Shown piece after piece: positions 1 to 12,500 of a DNA stretch of 64,000 bases. Origin of the DNA: Norana najaformis (lineage: Eukaryota; Annelida; Clitellata; Crassiclitellata; Hormogastridae); NCBI GenBank assembly GCA_964023275.1, contig OZ029919.1:972001-1036000 (forward strand), written 5' to 3'. The notes under the pieces are model-generated. The model had not been told where the DNA came from. It did not search any database and saw nothing but the letters and a program-made list of their open reading frames with translations. The number at the start of each line of letters is the position of its first letter. Position 1 is the stretch's first letter. Position numbers and translations under genes: made by a program.

Positions 1-2240
1 CCATTAAAGACACCATAAACATGAATACGCTGGAGACGTAACCAGTCAAGTCTTTGTTTTCATTTAAAAAACACAGACCTCAAAGCCTATTCGAGACAAA
101 CAAGCTTATGAGAGAAACATTTACCGCGACTTGCCCCTGCGTGGCAACATCTAATGTTAACACGATCGCCTTGAAAGTTAAGTTACTACTAGTAAAAACT
201 CATAAATAAGAATTTTATAATGTTCGCTTTCTGCATTTTCAAACCTGACATAAATCTCACGTGAAGCCGAGGTCAATGACCTAGTTAAAATATTTACACA
301 CAATTCGAGCAAAAATACAAATGACTTCTGTTTGACAGGCGCTGGTGCCGAAATCTTTGACAATACGAAGTGCGAAAGAACCCTACAGGAACTAAATCAA
401 CCATGACAATTGTTAGCTAACAAAGATCTGCAAAGTGACAGTTGGTTTTAACAGATACCATTCAACTCATGTTATTGAACAACATTGAAAAAGAACTAAT
501 GAAGCCTGGTAGAAAAACATCTGTTGACAATTTTGATAACAAAATAATAGAAAATGTTAACAGCATTCATTGTGAACATTTGAATTAAGCAACAGAGTCC
601 AAGAAATTTAAAATTGTAAATGCTTGGCATTATTACCACTATTAATCAGACATGAACTATTATTACCACCTAAAACACACACATCCATACATCTACAGAA
701 CAAATCTCTGCTCCTGCAGAGATGGACAAACCATGTGGATGTCTGAATGTCAACAGATTTTTTGCTGTGGACTAATCCAATTCCTTTACATTTCACACTG
801 GGAGAGGTACATCATATTTTTATTATTATATGAGGCCAAGAAACTGCCTTGTGGTGTCTGGGTTGAGCAAAATGGACCCAAATCAGGGGTAACTGCATCA
901 CCGACTGAACCTGGAAGATGCCTGTCAAACCTGAGGGATTGTTTGGTGTACTAGAGAGGTCTAATTCATGTAAACTTGTAGCTTTTCCTCGCTACACCAC
1001 AACATTAATTCTGAGCAAAATAAAACATTAAGTTTTGTTACATGTCCACAAATAGTTCCACAACCAAGCACGCATGGTTTCAAAACACAAGCGAAGCGTC
1101 AAACGCTTCTCCAAACAACAAAAAAGGAAAACTGAAACACAAAATGATAAGAGAGTGCCTAGAATTCACCAGGAACTTGTCACCTTCGTGCCATGCTGCT
1201 GCGAGATCTTGTCTAGGACCAGATGCTTAGTCGTGCAGCAAAACTCACCTGCTGGTAACTCAAAAGAATTCGGAATGTTTCAAAACCTTTTAAATCCATA
1301 ATTTCCTGTTTGTGATATTCAATAAATCCACACAAAATCAAGCAATACAAAGACATAAGCCAGAAACCTTTGCTGTCAAACAGCACAGAAGCACGCTGCA
1401 GAGTGGCGTCGCCCTTCAACAGGTCCGAACCTTGTGCTAAATCGAACACTCAAAACTGCAGGTTGCAGGACCAAAAACGTAAGCGAACTGTTGCGTCAAT
1501 ATTCTGAATGGTGCAGAATCAAATTCTGCTTTACCCGAATTGGAAAATTTCACTGAGATCACCAAACCCTTTCCAAAGGGAGCTTTCCCTTTGACATACC
1601 GGCCAACTGCCGGCAAGATGTTTTATACCGACAAACATATATGATCCGAAGAAATCACCAATTGGCCAAACAAAAAATTTACTAGAATTATTCATTCTAT
1701 TTTCCCCAAAATAAGTCTGATTCCTGAGGATTTTAAAAATTTAACCGGAAGCGCAAAAAGATGAACTACATTAAGATGAAATCGGATGTCCCATATAGTA
1801 AGTATGTCATAAGTCCTTGAATACGGTGCTGCAGAGGTTTTACGTCAGATGCAAAGTAATGTAAAGGCAAAATATTGATACAAGCATGAATACGATCAAG
1901 GTTTTTGTACTGTAACATCTTTCAATTTCACAGGGTTTCAAACGAAATGTTGTTAACAGTTACCTTAACGTTTCAAGTAGCTTCCTGTTAAGATGGTTTC
2001 ATTTTCTGCATAATTCCATTATTAGCTTATAATCTTGTAGTAGTTTATACTTGCATAATAAACATTTATATTTGGTTATTTAGGTTTAAAACAGTTTCCT
2101 TATTAACGTCAAAGACCGACAGAAGATCTACGAAATTCACCAAAGAATTACTTATCCTAGACATCAGTGTCGATGGTCAAATTACGACAAAATTTCACAA
2201 TAAAACTTCCTAAACATCACTAAACTCTACAGTTTTCACA
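1..2240. other. No gene seen; AT-rich non-coding stretch
   Basis: I find no domain, phase-compatible exon or clear repeat here. The short open frames on both strands show no recognisable motif and no consistent splice signals. It lies downstream of the SANT exons of the minus-strand TRERF1-like gene, so it could hold its 3' exons (relatives carry C-terminal C2H2 fingers) or 3' UTR, but I could not find a finger here. Confidence 0.5.
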
Positions 2241-2244
2241 GATT

Positions 2245-2395
2245 TTGTGAATCAGCTTGTAATGCAGACCGTACGGGTTCGATTCATCCCTAAGAGCAAG
2301 AAGTCCTTCACTCACAATTGCTCAGTGCCACCGACTGATGCTTAGTCATTAGATGGTGGCGTTTAATAAATGCAGAAATAATGATAAACCAAAGA
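2245..2395 (+). repeat. tRNA-derived SINE, family A (5'-truncated)
   Basis: The copy has a Pol III B-box-like stretch (acgggttcgattc), then the family body with tccttcactcacaattgctcag and gatgcttagtcattagatgg, and ends in aataaatgcagaaataatga. At least ten other copies in the window share the same body and tail. The A-box half is degraded. Confidence 0.75.
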
Positions 2396-2399
2396 CACT

Positions 2400-3950
2400 C
2401 CAAAAGCTGTTCTCACCTTGACACAGTGCCACTGATCATATCAGAAAGTTTGCCACACAGCATGGATAAAACAAAAGGCACAGTTAGGTAAGCTCAGGTA
2501 AAGTAAGGTTAAATAAGGTAACTACCCATTTATTACAGGTAACTATCAACATAAGTCCACAGACGTGTGGTTGAAGAAGCTTTTGGCTGAAGCACACACG
2601 ACATCAGTAATCAAACAACCTTGTGGGCAACATGGTTTGACAACAAATCTCCAATTTCATGCTGAGATTCAAACCCTGGGTGCTGAGGAGACAGGCATTG
2701 TAAAGGAGAGTCTGGTAGAGTTCCGTGCATCTTTGACACAACTTGCAAGTTCACATTAAGCAATATATTTAAATCAGATCTGTCATCGTTTAGTATATTA
2801 ACCAGAAAACACTTTTTCCAAATCAATATCCAACATTACAAAAATCAGACAAGAGCTTCTTTCGTATAAAATCAAAATTCAACATCCAAATTTTCGTGTA
2901 AGTCTGCCACAGCCGTGTTTGGGTTGTGCCAATCTGAAGCCTGGATAAAGAAGAAGTAGAGCAACGCAAATCATTTTCGCTGACACAGCATCGGTAAACA
3001 AAAACAACACATGCCACTCTTAGTAAACATAAATTTAAACTCACAAAAAACTCCAAAACATCTAAAATTTGATTCATAAAACTGTTATCAAAAATAAAAT
3101 CGTGGCATAAAGTTGATTGCATCACAAATTGTCATCGCAAATTGTAACCAATAATTACAGAAACTTTCAGCCATCACACAAGTAAGAGCTGGCCACAGAA
3201 ATCCACACATTCTACAACAAGTAAAACCTTGCTGTAGCTCCCAACAGTTACATGCACGTACCTGCTTGCCCAACGGCCGCCAAAATAATTCACCTCACGA
3301 TATTCAACGCCAAACCAAACTTTCACAATCGACTCCACATAATAACCTAGACGCAGCACTTTCTGAAGCTCACAGTTTGTTATGTGTGTATTCAAGCACC
3401 TGTGAACAGACTGGTTCCACAACTCAGTACAATTATATAGCGCCTTTTAAGGACTGCTCAAAAGCTTGCGGGGAAACTGTGGAGTTCTGTAACATTTGCA
3501 CTTGGTCCACCAAACCAGGCACGCAACAATAATTACAGATTACGAAAACAGTGCAACACAAGCGAAATGAAAGGTGGACGTACTACCTCAAATGTAACGC
3601 AGAAACAACACGAAATACTGAAAATTGTTGTAGCTTCCAGATCATTTCATAATAATAGTAATAATAACAATAATAACTCCAGACTGTACTAATTCTATAG
3701 AAGCACCAAATGTATTTGTACCCAAATAAGAATGTGCCAATTTGAACCCCCAACTTAGATTTAAAAGATCTACACTTCACCAATTACTGACTGCAAGTCA
3801 GCCATCCACGCACATCATTAGATTTTCAAACCGACTTTAACCCTGACGAAGAAACAACCAACAAGACCAAAAAGATACACGAAGACAACAACTTCCCTTA
3901 GTCTCGCACAAATACCGACACAACGTACATTGCATATGTTAACATATCTG
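2400..3950. other. No gene seen; unassigned non-coding stretch
   Basis: Open frames such as 2565-2759 (+) and 3266-3532 (+) have no recognisable domain. The piece ending tttatatagcgccttttaaggactgc (3430-3460 area) recurs elsewhere in the window and is probably SINE-derived. A short ATAATA microsatellite lies near 3650-3680. Confidence 0.4.
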
Positions 3951-3954
3951 ACCT

Positions 3955-4028
3955 CAACTGAAGCGACCATCAATGGATGCCTTGCACACTATGATAAAAC
4001 GGCGCTATAGAAGTAATTAGATTAGATA
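3955..4028 (+). repeat. CR1-like LINE 3' end (tail fragment)
   Basis: It carries the signature 'catcaatggatgccttgc', then ggcgctatagaag and a tail of attagatt units. The same 3' end is attached to a reverse-transcriptase remnant at 28880-29431, which identifies it as the 3' terminus of that LINE (or a SINE borrowing it). Confidence 0.65.
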
Positions 4029-4199
4029 ACCAGAACTTCATCTGCATTAAGATATAATTCCAATCTCACATTCACGTAACGCCACTTCAAGAAGACTCCA
4101 ACTTGCGGCTGCACGCAACTCTATTATGACAACTCGTTCTAACTGAACGAGTCTTCCATTTACAAGAGCCACCCTGTAAGTTTAAGATACTCCAAAAAC

Positions 4200-4570
4200 A
4201 CCATATACTTATTAGTATACTTATTAATATGCTCAGATATACAAAAAGTTTTACCTGCCAAGTATTGCATGTACCGTACTTACCCGCATACTTATCAAAG
4301 TACTAGTGTAAATACCCACGAGGGCCAATAGGTAAACTACATTTACATAAGTAATAAGTACTTATCTTGTGTATAAACTCAGGCTGTGCATTGCAAGTAC
4401 TTACCCGTACACATATCTGCATACTTGTGTAAATAATTGGGAGCTGAAATCGGAATACCCGCGGTAAAATGCATGAATTGCCTGCATACTTATCTGCATA
4501 CTAATCTGTATAAACTCAGGCCGACCCTCTCTGCATTGCATGTACTTAGCCCGCGTACGTATCAGCATAC
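4200..4570. repeat. Degenerate tandem repeat rich in 'gtacttacccgcatactta'
   Basis: The words tgcatgtacttaccc, gcatacttatc and gtgtataaactcaggc recur several times with imperfect spacing, as in an old minisatellite. No coding potential is evident. Confidence 0.5.
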
Positions 4571-4954
4571 TTGCGCAGATACTCGACAGATACAGAAACG
4601 AACAATTAAGCAGACGTACTCAATATGGTCACCAATGTTTTAAAAACAAACCCTTGACAATCGTACATACTTCCATGTCATCCGACACCACCGCATCTCT
4701 CTCCAATATTACAAAATGCCTTGATGGACCAACGGATGTCGTCTGTCAACCCAGCCAGTATGCCATAATCTCAGCCATCAGGCTCGTGGGTACTACATAC
4801 AGTGGAACCTCTTTACAGCACTTTCCTCATGACACGAATGCTGATACAGCATAGCCAGCAACACTGCTCCCAAATTTAATCCATTTTTAGAAACAACCTC
4901 AAAAGAACACATCTTACAACATGATCCTTCATAATGTTCCCAAATACAACATTT

Positions 4955-5240
4955 TAAGGAGGTTCCAGTGTATATATATTTTATATGTGATTTCATACAT
5001 ATATATATGCATGTATAGCATGGTGTGTATTAATAGTTTTCCAGTTATATACATTAGCGAACAGCTCGCACACAAACAGATACAAAAATACATAGAAAGA
5101 TGCATATTCTACGCATGTCGCATAACCTATTAACTTAATCTGTCCAATATATATATATATATATGCATATACTTGGTCCATGTATATACACATGATGCAT
5201 ATATATATACACACAAGATATATATATATATATATCATTC
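4955..5240. repeat. AT-rich region with (TA)n and tatatgcat stretches
   Basis: Runs of tatatata are interrupted by gcatgtat and acacaaga. This is simple-sequence DNA; the overlapping tyrosine/isoleucine-rich open frames are its by-products. Confidence 0.7.
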
Positions 5241-5384
5241 TGTATGCATGGGTGGATGAAGCATCCGTTTCAAATTGCTAAAGTTCTCGTCTATAATGAT
5301 AACGAGCAGAGGACTATTGCTGCGCGTTGTCCCTGTCTTTTGCCGAGTTCTTCAACAGAGGGCAGCTCAGCGACTGGCGAATGT

Positions 5385-5585
5385 TGATCATCACCATGGC
5401 AAAGCTGTTGCCACAAAGAAATCGTCGCCATGGAGAAATCGTTGCAATGAAGAAATCGTTACCATGGAAAAGTCACCGGCAGGTTGAATCATCACCATGG
5501 TGAATTTGTTATCACGGAGAAGTCACTGCCACGATAAATCGTCCGCAAGGCGAAATCGTTGCCATTAGATATCGTTTCTATGGAG
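5385..5585. repeat. Degenerate ~18-bp tandem repeat (ccatggagaaatcgttgc)
   Basis: About ten imperfect copies of a unit near 'gccatggagaaatcgtt' follow each other, some reduced to caccatgg or gaaatcgttgcc. Decay is advanced. It lies about 1 kb beyond the last recognised exon of the TRERF1-like gene. Confidence 0.65.
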
Positions 5586-5739
5586 AATGATGCCTCATAA
5601 GCCCTGTTACATGACACACAGTATCTCCTAAAACACTTTTACAGCATCTAACAAAACAACGAAAGGCATTAAACCTTAGTTTAATTTTCAACTCAATCCT
5701 TCTTCAATCCTGAGCAACATATGTACAATAATAATACGC

Positions 5740-5915
5740 AATAAGAAAATATATAATATACATAAATATATATACATAAATGTATATAAAAATGTATAAA
5801 AATAAATATATATAATAAACGTACATATAAATAATATGTATGTATATATATATATATGTGTAAATATATATAGAATGTATATAAATATATAAAAATATTA
5901 ATATGCAAATAAAAC
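5740..5915. repeat. AT-rich simple repeat (tataaatatat)
   Basis: Low-complexity tata/taaa sequence. The overlapping minus-strand frames rich in Y and I are artefacts of composition. Between here and 6334 I see no further feature. Confidence 0.7.
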
Positions 5916-6333
5916 AACCAATGAAGAATGCAACAAGACTACAAAAAACAGCACAAAAAACAGGCAAATGCAAACAACTCGAATGAAAGCCCAAGAAGCC
6001 AAAGCCATCATCGCATCTCATCCTCAACACAACCCGGTCCAAGGGAGCTGAACAACTGTCGACTCTGGATAGGAGTCAGGCTCTACGTGCTTGTGAAAGC
6101 CCGCCAGCGTTGGCCATTCTAGTAATCAGAGCATTATTTACTTTCAGATGACTGTTTTATTCTTAACGACCTTTAGCAGTAAGAAAGTTATGCATCAGTT
6201 AACACGCCATACGTCCTTCTACTGAGCGAGGAGGAATCACTTCGACTGGCATCGTCAAATGCTTCTGTGAGGTACACAAGAGGTGCTATATTGAGCGTCT
6301 TGAAATATACATACAAACAACTGGATCACGTAC

Positions 6334-6519
6334 ATGGTCGCTCGATCTGTGTCCCGAGGGCACATTGAGAACCACTTGGTTGCAACCAGCCTCAGATACG
6401 AGTGAATAGGCGTCTGCTACCAAGAGTCGCTTCTGGCAGAGCGCTTTGTAATCGTCACTACAGATCTTCTTCCAGATGTAGTAGAACTGGATGCACTGCT
6501 TAACCGTCTTTGTGCCGAC
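6334..6519 (-). CDS. TRERF1-like: TRERF1-like exon 11: second half of SANT domain
   Basis: The acceptor gtgtgttgaag is followed by a frame reading [18 protein letters not shown], the third SANT helix as in ELM2-SANT proteins (TV.QCVEYYY.WKK). It joins exon 10 in phase 0. The 3' boundary is uncertain: a plausible donor (CAT|GTACGT) gives 6334, another (GTATGTA) lies a little further on, and read-through meets a stop at 6286-6288. Residues after the helix ([18 protein letters not shown]) are less conserved. Confidence 0.85.
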
Positions 6520-9500
6520 CTTCAACACACATGCAACATCCAGACAATATATCTCAACCATAAATAACACCGTAATAATAATAATAATAATAACAACAAC
6601 AACAGCAATACATGGTAGCTATTTCAGATGTCATTAATTGTCTCCAGACAAATCTTTCTCTTACTTTAGATGACAAATAATAATGACAAGTTATATTAAC
6701 AATAATTATGCTTAATGGAACAAACTTTGAAATCTTACTCAACCGTGATCAAATGACACTGCTTGTAAAAACCAAGAAATGCAACCCAAAGGACAACAGC
6801 TGATGTTCCAGTGCAATCACCTCTTTTGCGATCTCCGTGAAATCCTTATCACTGATCAGTAGAGCATGATGGTATTTTTCGATTTCGTCTTTCTTCCACG
6901 AGTCGGATTCTGAGCCACAAACAGCATCACATTGTTAGCCACAAGCAAAACTGGATGTGTCTCGGCTAAAGTCAGTCAACATACTTTGATGCTAGATTAG
7001 TTACTGGGCTCTCTGGCTTTCATGGCGTTTGGCGCTGAGCTCCAGAATTCATTAACTTAATTTTATTTTATTTATTGCACTTAACAGGTGTGCAAGATCA
7101 GTAAATCTGAATCCGAGGCACGAGACAAACTGCCGAGGGTCGTTACATGGAGTCTTACCCCTTAGCAGACTCAAACCTGCAACTGTAGGATTAGAACCGG
7201 TACACAACTGCACAGACTACCGTGCGTCACGGCCGTCTTTTTGTCCATCTGCAAGTTCTCTTATGTCATTTAAGTCTGGGCTAAATCGCACCTTTTTGGA
7301 CTGTTTAACGAAGCTTTGTTTTCTGTCTGTGCATTACAGAGCCGTCATCTGAGAATGTTATTTTGCTTAAAAGCGACCTTGAATCGATGCCTTGTGCTTT
7401 TACGATAATGGCTCCACTTAAGTTTCCAGATCTGGTAAGATTAGATTAGATTTTGGAGAGACCAACCCTGACACATGAAGCCGTTGCCGCCATTCAGCTT
7501 GTGACATTTAACATCTCCCTGAACTAGTTTCAGAATCGCCATCTGGTGACAGAAAACAACAAATACGTTGACTGTAGAAACATACTCTTGCAAGTCTTTA
7601 TCAATACCAGCATCACAATTGAAATCAAAGAAATACATAAATACACCCAAAATATATAGATATTGCTGCGGGTGGCACATTTGAAATCTTGGTGGGTTGA
7701 GTGCCACATTCAACATTACGAGATGCACCTGTAGATATGAGCGTAGATGGGAGTTTTGGAATGAGTGTCTGAAAGAGTGTCAGAGGTATGGTGAGTGATG
7801 GGAAACCTATAAAAAGGATGCATTTGTTGCAAAATTGAAAGTGACTGAGAAATTGTTGACAAGTTGAAACCGAAAGTAAGAAGAAGCAACGTTTAATGGA
7901 ACAACTTGTCGTCTTCTTCATTTAATGCCCCTAGACAACGAGACTCCCAACAATATACAGATATATATGTTCATACAGTTTTACATATACATATATATAT
8001 ATAAACATTCAGAAATATATAATACACCCAAACACATATGCGATCACTACACAATACTAGCTCAGGATTTTAACGAGGCATATCATGGATTCAACAACAA
8101 AGCGCCACCTTGTGTTACATACATACTCTTACAGCTACTGCATACCGAATCTTTACATACCTCTCAAATGCACTTTTTCTCATCACCATTAATGTCCATC
8201 CCAGATCTTGTTCCAGCGCACACCGAGAGACTGACCGGCGGCGCTATAGAAGTTCCTCGATGAAAGCCGAAGCCTAACAACGGACCTTGGTACTACCGTT
8301 GCACATCTGGAGCAGATGCAGCGCATCTTCCTTGTTCGTTCCATTTCCAGGCCGTGACCCACCGCATGCAAACTCCTGGTACTGGCGCACTATGAATGCA
8401 AACAAAACCCCAGTTCACATACCTATGACAGGTAAGTTAGGTAAGGTAATGGTAAATACTTTAATTATTTCTGCATTTATTAAGCGCCATTGTCTAATGA
8501 CTAAGCATCAACTGAGGGTGCCAAAAAAGGACTTGCTCAAAATCTCTACACAGTAATCTCAAGTGCTCTAACCAATCGGCTACCGAGCCCCACAGGTAGA
8601 TTAATACAGATAAGGTAGACTACATAGGGTATGTTAATTATGATAGGTAGATTACCTATCATAGGCAATTACTAGTGATAAATACCTAGGGTAACGGGTA
8701 TATTAATTTTGATAGGTAGATAACCTGTCATAGGAAGTTACTAGTGATAAATACCTAGGTCCACAGGTATATTAATTATGACAGGTACATTACCTAAGTT
8801 ACTTGTGATAAAGTTGATAAGGTAGTTTGTTCAAAATATAACTGGTGGGCAGTTCGTTCTATACTGTGACAGATAAACACAAAGTATATGCATGTACCTA
8901 TGTATTTACTCATCACGACACTTAATATAACGCCTTCTAAGAACCTCAGACAAGTGCTGAATACATGGCTGTCTAACTGAACTAAACAGATGCGATTTAG
9001 TCGGTTGCAAATGTACTCTGAACAGAGTAAAACGTAACTGTTCGTATGCGCAAGGGAAGGTGGTTCCAGGAAAATATTCAAAAAAACGAGTAAAACGCTG
9101 AATAAGAGGAGTTGGATAACAACAGACATTAAGTAAGTACTGCTCTGCCTCTGCTAGGTTTCTCTTGAAATGGCGCTATAGAAATTAGTATTATAATTAC
9201 GCTTACCACAAGATGTCTACTTACGTTCGTCCTCCGTTAGGCCTTCCATCGTCCTCGGGTCCCAAACAAGAATTTCTTTCACTTCTGGGCTTCTCTCGTC
9301 AGGCGGCTCCACTGAAACAAATTAATACATCTGTTTCACTTTAAATTCACCTGCTTATGGGTTATATTTATAAATAAATATACAAAATAATATAAAGACA
9401 CAAAATATAAATAATAAAAAATATATTAAAAAATACAAAATAAATAAATAAAATATACAAAATAAAAATTAACAAAATATACAAAACAGAAGAAACATAG

Positions 9501-12500
9501 TGAATTCTGGAGCCTTGGAGCAGCAGCCAAGAAAGCTGGAGAACGCAGTAACTAATCCAACTTCAAAGTTTTTTGCCTCAATTTAACCAAGACACTTCCA
9601 GTTTTACTTGTGGCTAACAGGGGTGACGCTGTTTGTGGCTCAGAATCCGACCTGTGGAAGGAAGACGAAATTGGAAAGCACCATCATACTCTGCTGATCA
9701 GCAATTAAGATTTCAGAGATCACTGCTTGGTTGAACATGCTGGCATGTCTGCTTGTCTGTCTTTCGCATTACATTTTTCGGTTTTTCTGAGCAGCATCAT
9801 TTGACCAAAGAAACAAAAAAAACAGCATCAATAACGAAAGGCACAAAAAGCTCAGGCAGATATAAGAAATACCTTTATCTGAAGATACCGGAGGAATATC
9901 GGCTTGGAATTCAGGACCAACATTTACATGTCTACAAGACAAATCACAGAACAAAAAACTTAACTGCATCAAAGCCTCCCTAAAACACAGCCTTCTTGGA
10001 GCCACATCAATAATCTTCTTACGACAAAGCTGTCTAATAATGAGGTCATTATCTTCCTCTTACCCTAACCCTTCATTTCACAAACAATTCAAGACTGATC
10101 TTTTTTCACCTAGCTGCCCTTTTCAACATTACAAAAATTAGGGTCGTGTTGTTCTGGCATTGCTAGTCTCTGCCAATATCTTGCTTGGTGGAAAAAGTGC
10201 TGCAAAATGCCAGAAACTGAAAATTTTTATTAATATTATTATTATTATTTTTATTATTATATTTATTATTACTGTTATTATTAATAGTATAATTAGTAAT
10301 ACCATACTAATAACTATTATTCTTATTTTCTAATACAGGTGACGCTAGCAATCTATTACTAACGGAAGGACATCTGTTGCTGGTGGTTCATCGTTGGCTT
10401 CAGTGGGTAGTTTGTCAAATGTGTAGTGCACTGCAACAACACAAACCAACTCCTGTAGCATAAATTAAATTTATATAGTGCCTTCTGAGATTTTTGGTGA
10501 CCTGTTAACGAGGTGATAAGAGAACAAAATAGCACCCGAAATATCCAGAACCATTCAGACCAGTAGAGTAGAAAAGGATTTGGAAAGACGAGGTTCTTTG
10601 CTACACTGCAATGATTCTCAGATGTATGTATACATAAACACATACAAACAGAATACAACATACAGGCATAGTTACATATATACATACATATTAACATACA
10701 TACAAACAAAACCCAGTAAATACATACAGGCATACATACATAAATAACATGAATACATCATACAAACTTACCTACATACACACCTACATACATAAGTACA
10801 TCATACATATATACATACATACATACAGAAATATACAAAGACATTGGAAAGTGCAGACAAGAGGTTCATTTAATGATGCCAAATAATCTTCAGATCTATA
10901 CCTACATTCAAGAACCCACCTGGTTCCCTCTCAGCTGAACCTCGGTTGTACGGAGGCGCTGACTGTGGAATCCTCGAGTTGGACAGCGCCCAGAACACTC
11001 CAGACCCCTTCCGGGCCGGGCTGATCATCGGAGGCGGTGTGTAAGGCATCACCTTCTTGCGCGAGCTGTCCCAGAGTCGCGGAGAGCGCAGTTGACTCGG
11101 AAAACCATAGTTGTTCACGTTCGACGGAATGTAGAGTGGTTCCGGTCGGTGTTTCTTTCCCTTTTTTCCAGGTTCCACCGGACAACTTGGGCTGCAGAAC
11201 GTCTCTCGACTTGACTGTGCATTCAGTGGTTCAGAGGCTGCTGGAGCTGGCAGCAACAAAGTGGAAGATGGTCCTGGGGCGAAATTCATGGGAATCGAAG
11301 AGGAAGTGGTGAAGATGTCTGTGTTGCTGCCGATGATGCTGCCCTGAGTGTAGGTTTCTGTGGTAACAGTCGGCATGACGTCCATCTCGACGAGATGGAG
11401 ATGCGGGTTTGAGATGACGTCGCCAAACTCCTCCTGTAGCAATTGGATGACCTCTTCGGGCACCTCTGGTCCAAGGTCGGTCACTAGAGGGGTCAGAATG
11501 GGGTCAGTGGTCTGCGGCTTGTTGTCCAGGAGAGCTGAGAGTTCGACGGGGTTGATTGGATTGAAGGCGTCGAGGTCAGGACATCCTGCAGTCAGGCCGA
11601 GGTCCATGTCGAATGGACCGGGGTCCCGTTCCTCGATTCCTTCCAGTCCGAATAGATCCTGCATGTCAATCGACGTTGGGATGGGATCCGGTGGATTTTC
11701 GAGCATTGCACTTCTGAAAATGGACTGGAACAGTGGAAAGTCCTTCTGGTCCGCCGGGTCTGAAGAAGCGCCCCTGGCCAGCAGCGCCCCCTGTTGCTGC
11801 TTCTTGAGATCCTCCTGGTGCAGCATCTGGATGTGTTCATCGATCTCCTGCTCCACCTGCATGAATGCCTCCTGTCGCTTCTGCTCTTCAAGGTCCGGAT
11901 GTTGCTGATGCGCCGAGATATGCGAGACGTAGCGCGGGCTTTGCGGGGTTGGTCGACTGTACGGGTGGTAGGACTTCTGAAGGTGATGAGGATAGGGTGA
12001 ACTGGTGTTCAAGCTGGTCTCGGGAAGGCCTGAGGTGGGTGGAAACTGAAAGTGCCTTGCCCGACTCGGGGTGTTGGGCGTGTATGGCGTCTTGGCCTGC
12101 GGGGTGAAGGGCGAGTGTGGGGCATGCATTCCGTAACTCAGGAGATTCGGGGTTGAAGGGTGACTGATGACGAGACTCTCCTTTGGGTTGGCAGGTCTTG
12201 AGGGGAACTGGAAGCAGGTGGTGGAGCTGTTTGGGGTCTGTGACTGGGGATAGAGGGGTTTGACGAGGAAAGGAGACAGTGGAGTGTGCGGAGTCTGTGG
12301 TCCGGAATACACGGTTGACGCTGACCTGTGTAGCGTTGGTTGGTGTGTAGCTGTGTAGTTGGGCGTCATCGGTTGGCTTCTGTTCAACATCAGATGGCAT
12401 TTGTTGATCGTCAGCGCTTTTGGTGTTAAGAGGGGGTTGCCTGTGACAGCAGGGCTGTTGACAGAGCCGCCTGCCGCAAAGCCTTGGTTCATCAGAGTGG

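Noticed and set aside
1-6285. Search for a C-terminal C2H2 finger exon of the TRERF1-like gene
   Set aside because: No C-x2-C...H-x3-H frame with splice sites was found on the minus strand; the exon may lie left of the window or be lost.
11360-11908. 182-codon plus-strand frame opposite the TRERF1-like exon 5
   Set aside because: Antisense shadow of a long, S/T/P-rich exon; no domain.
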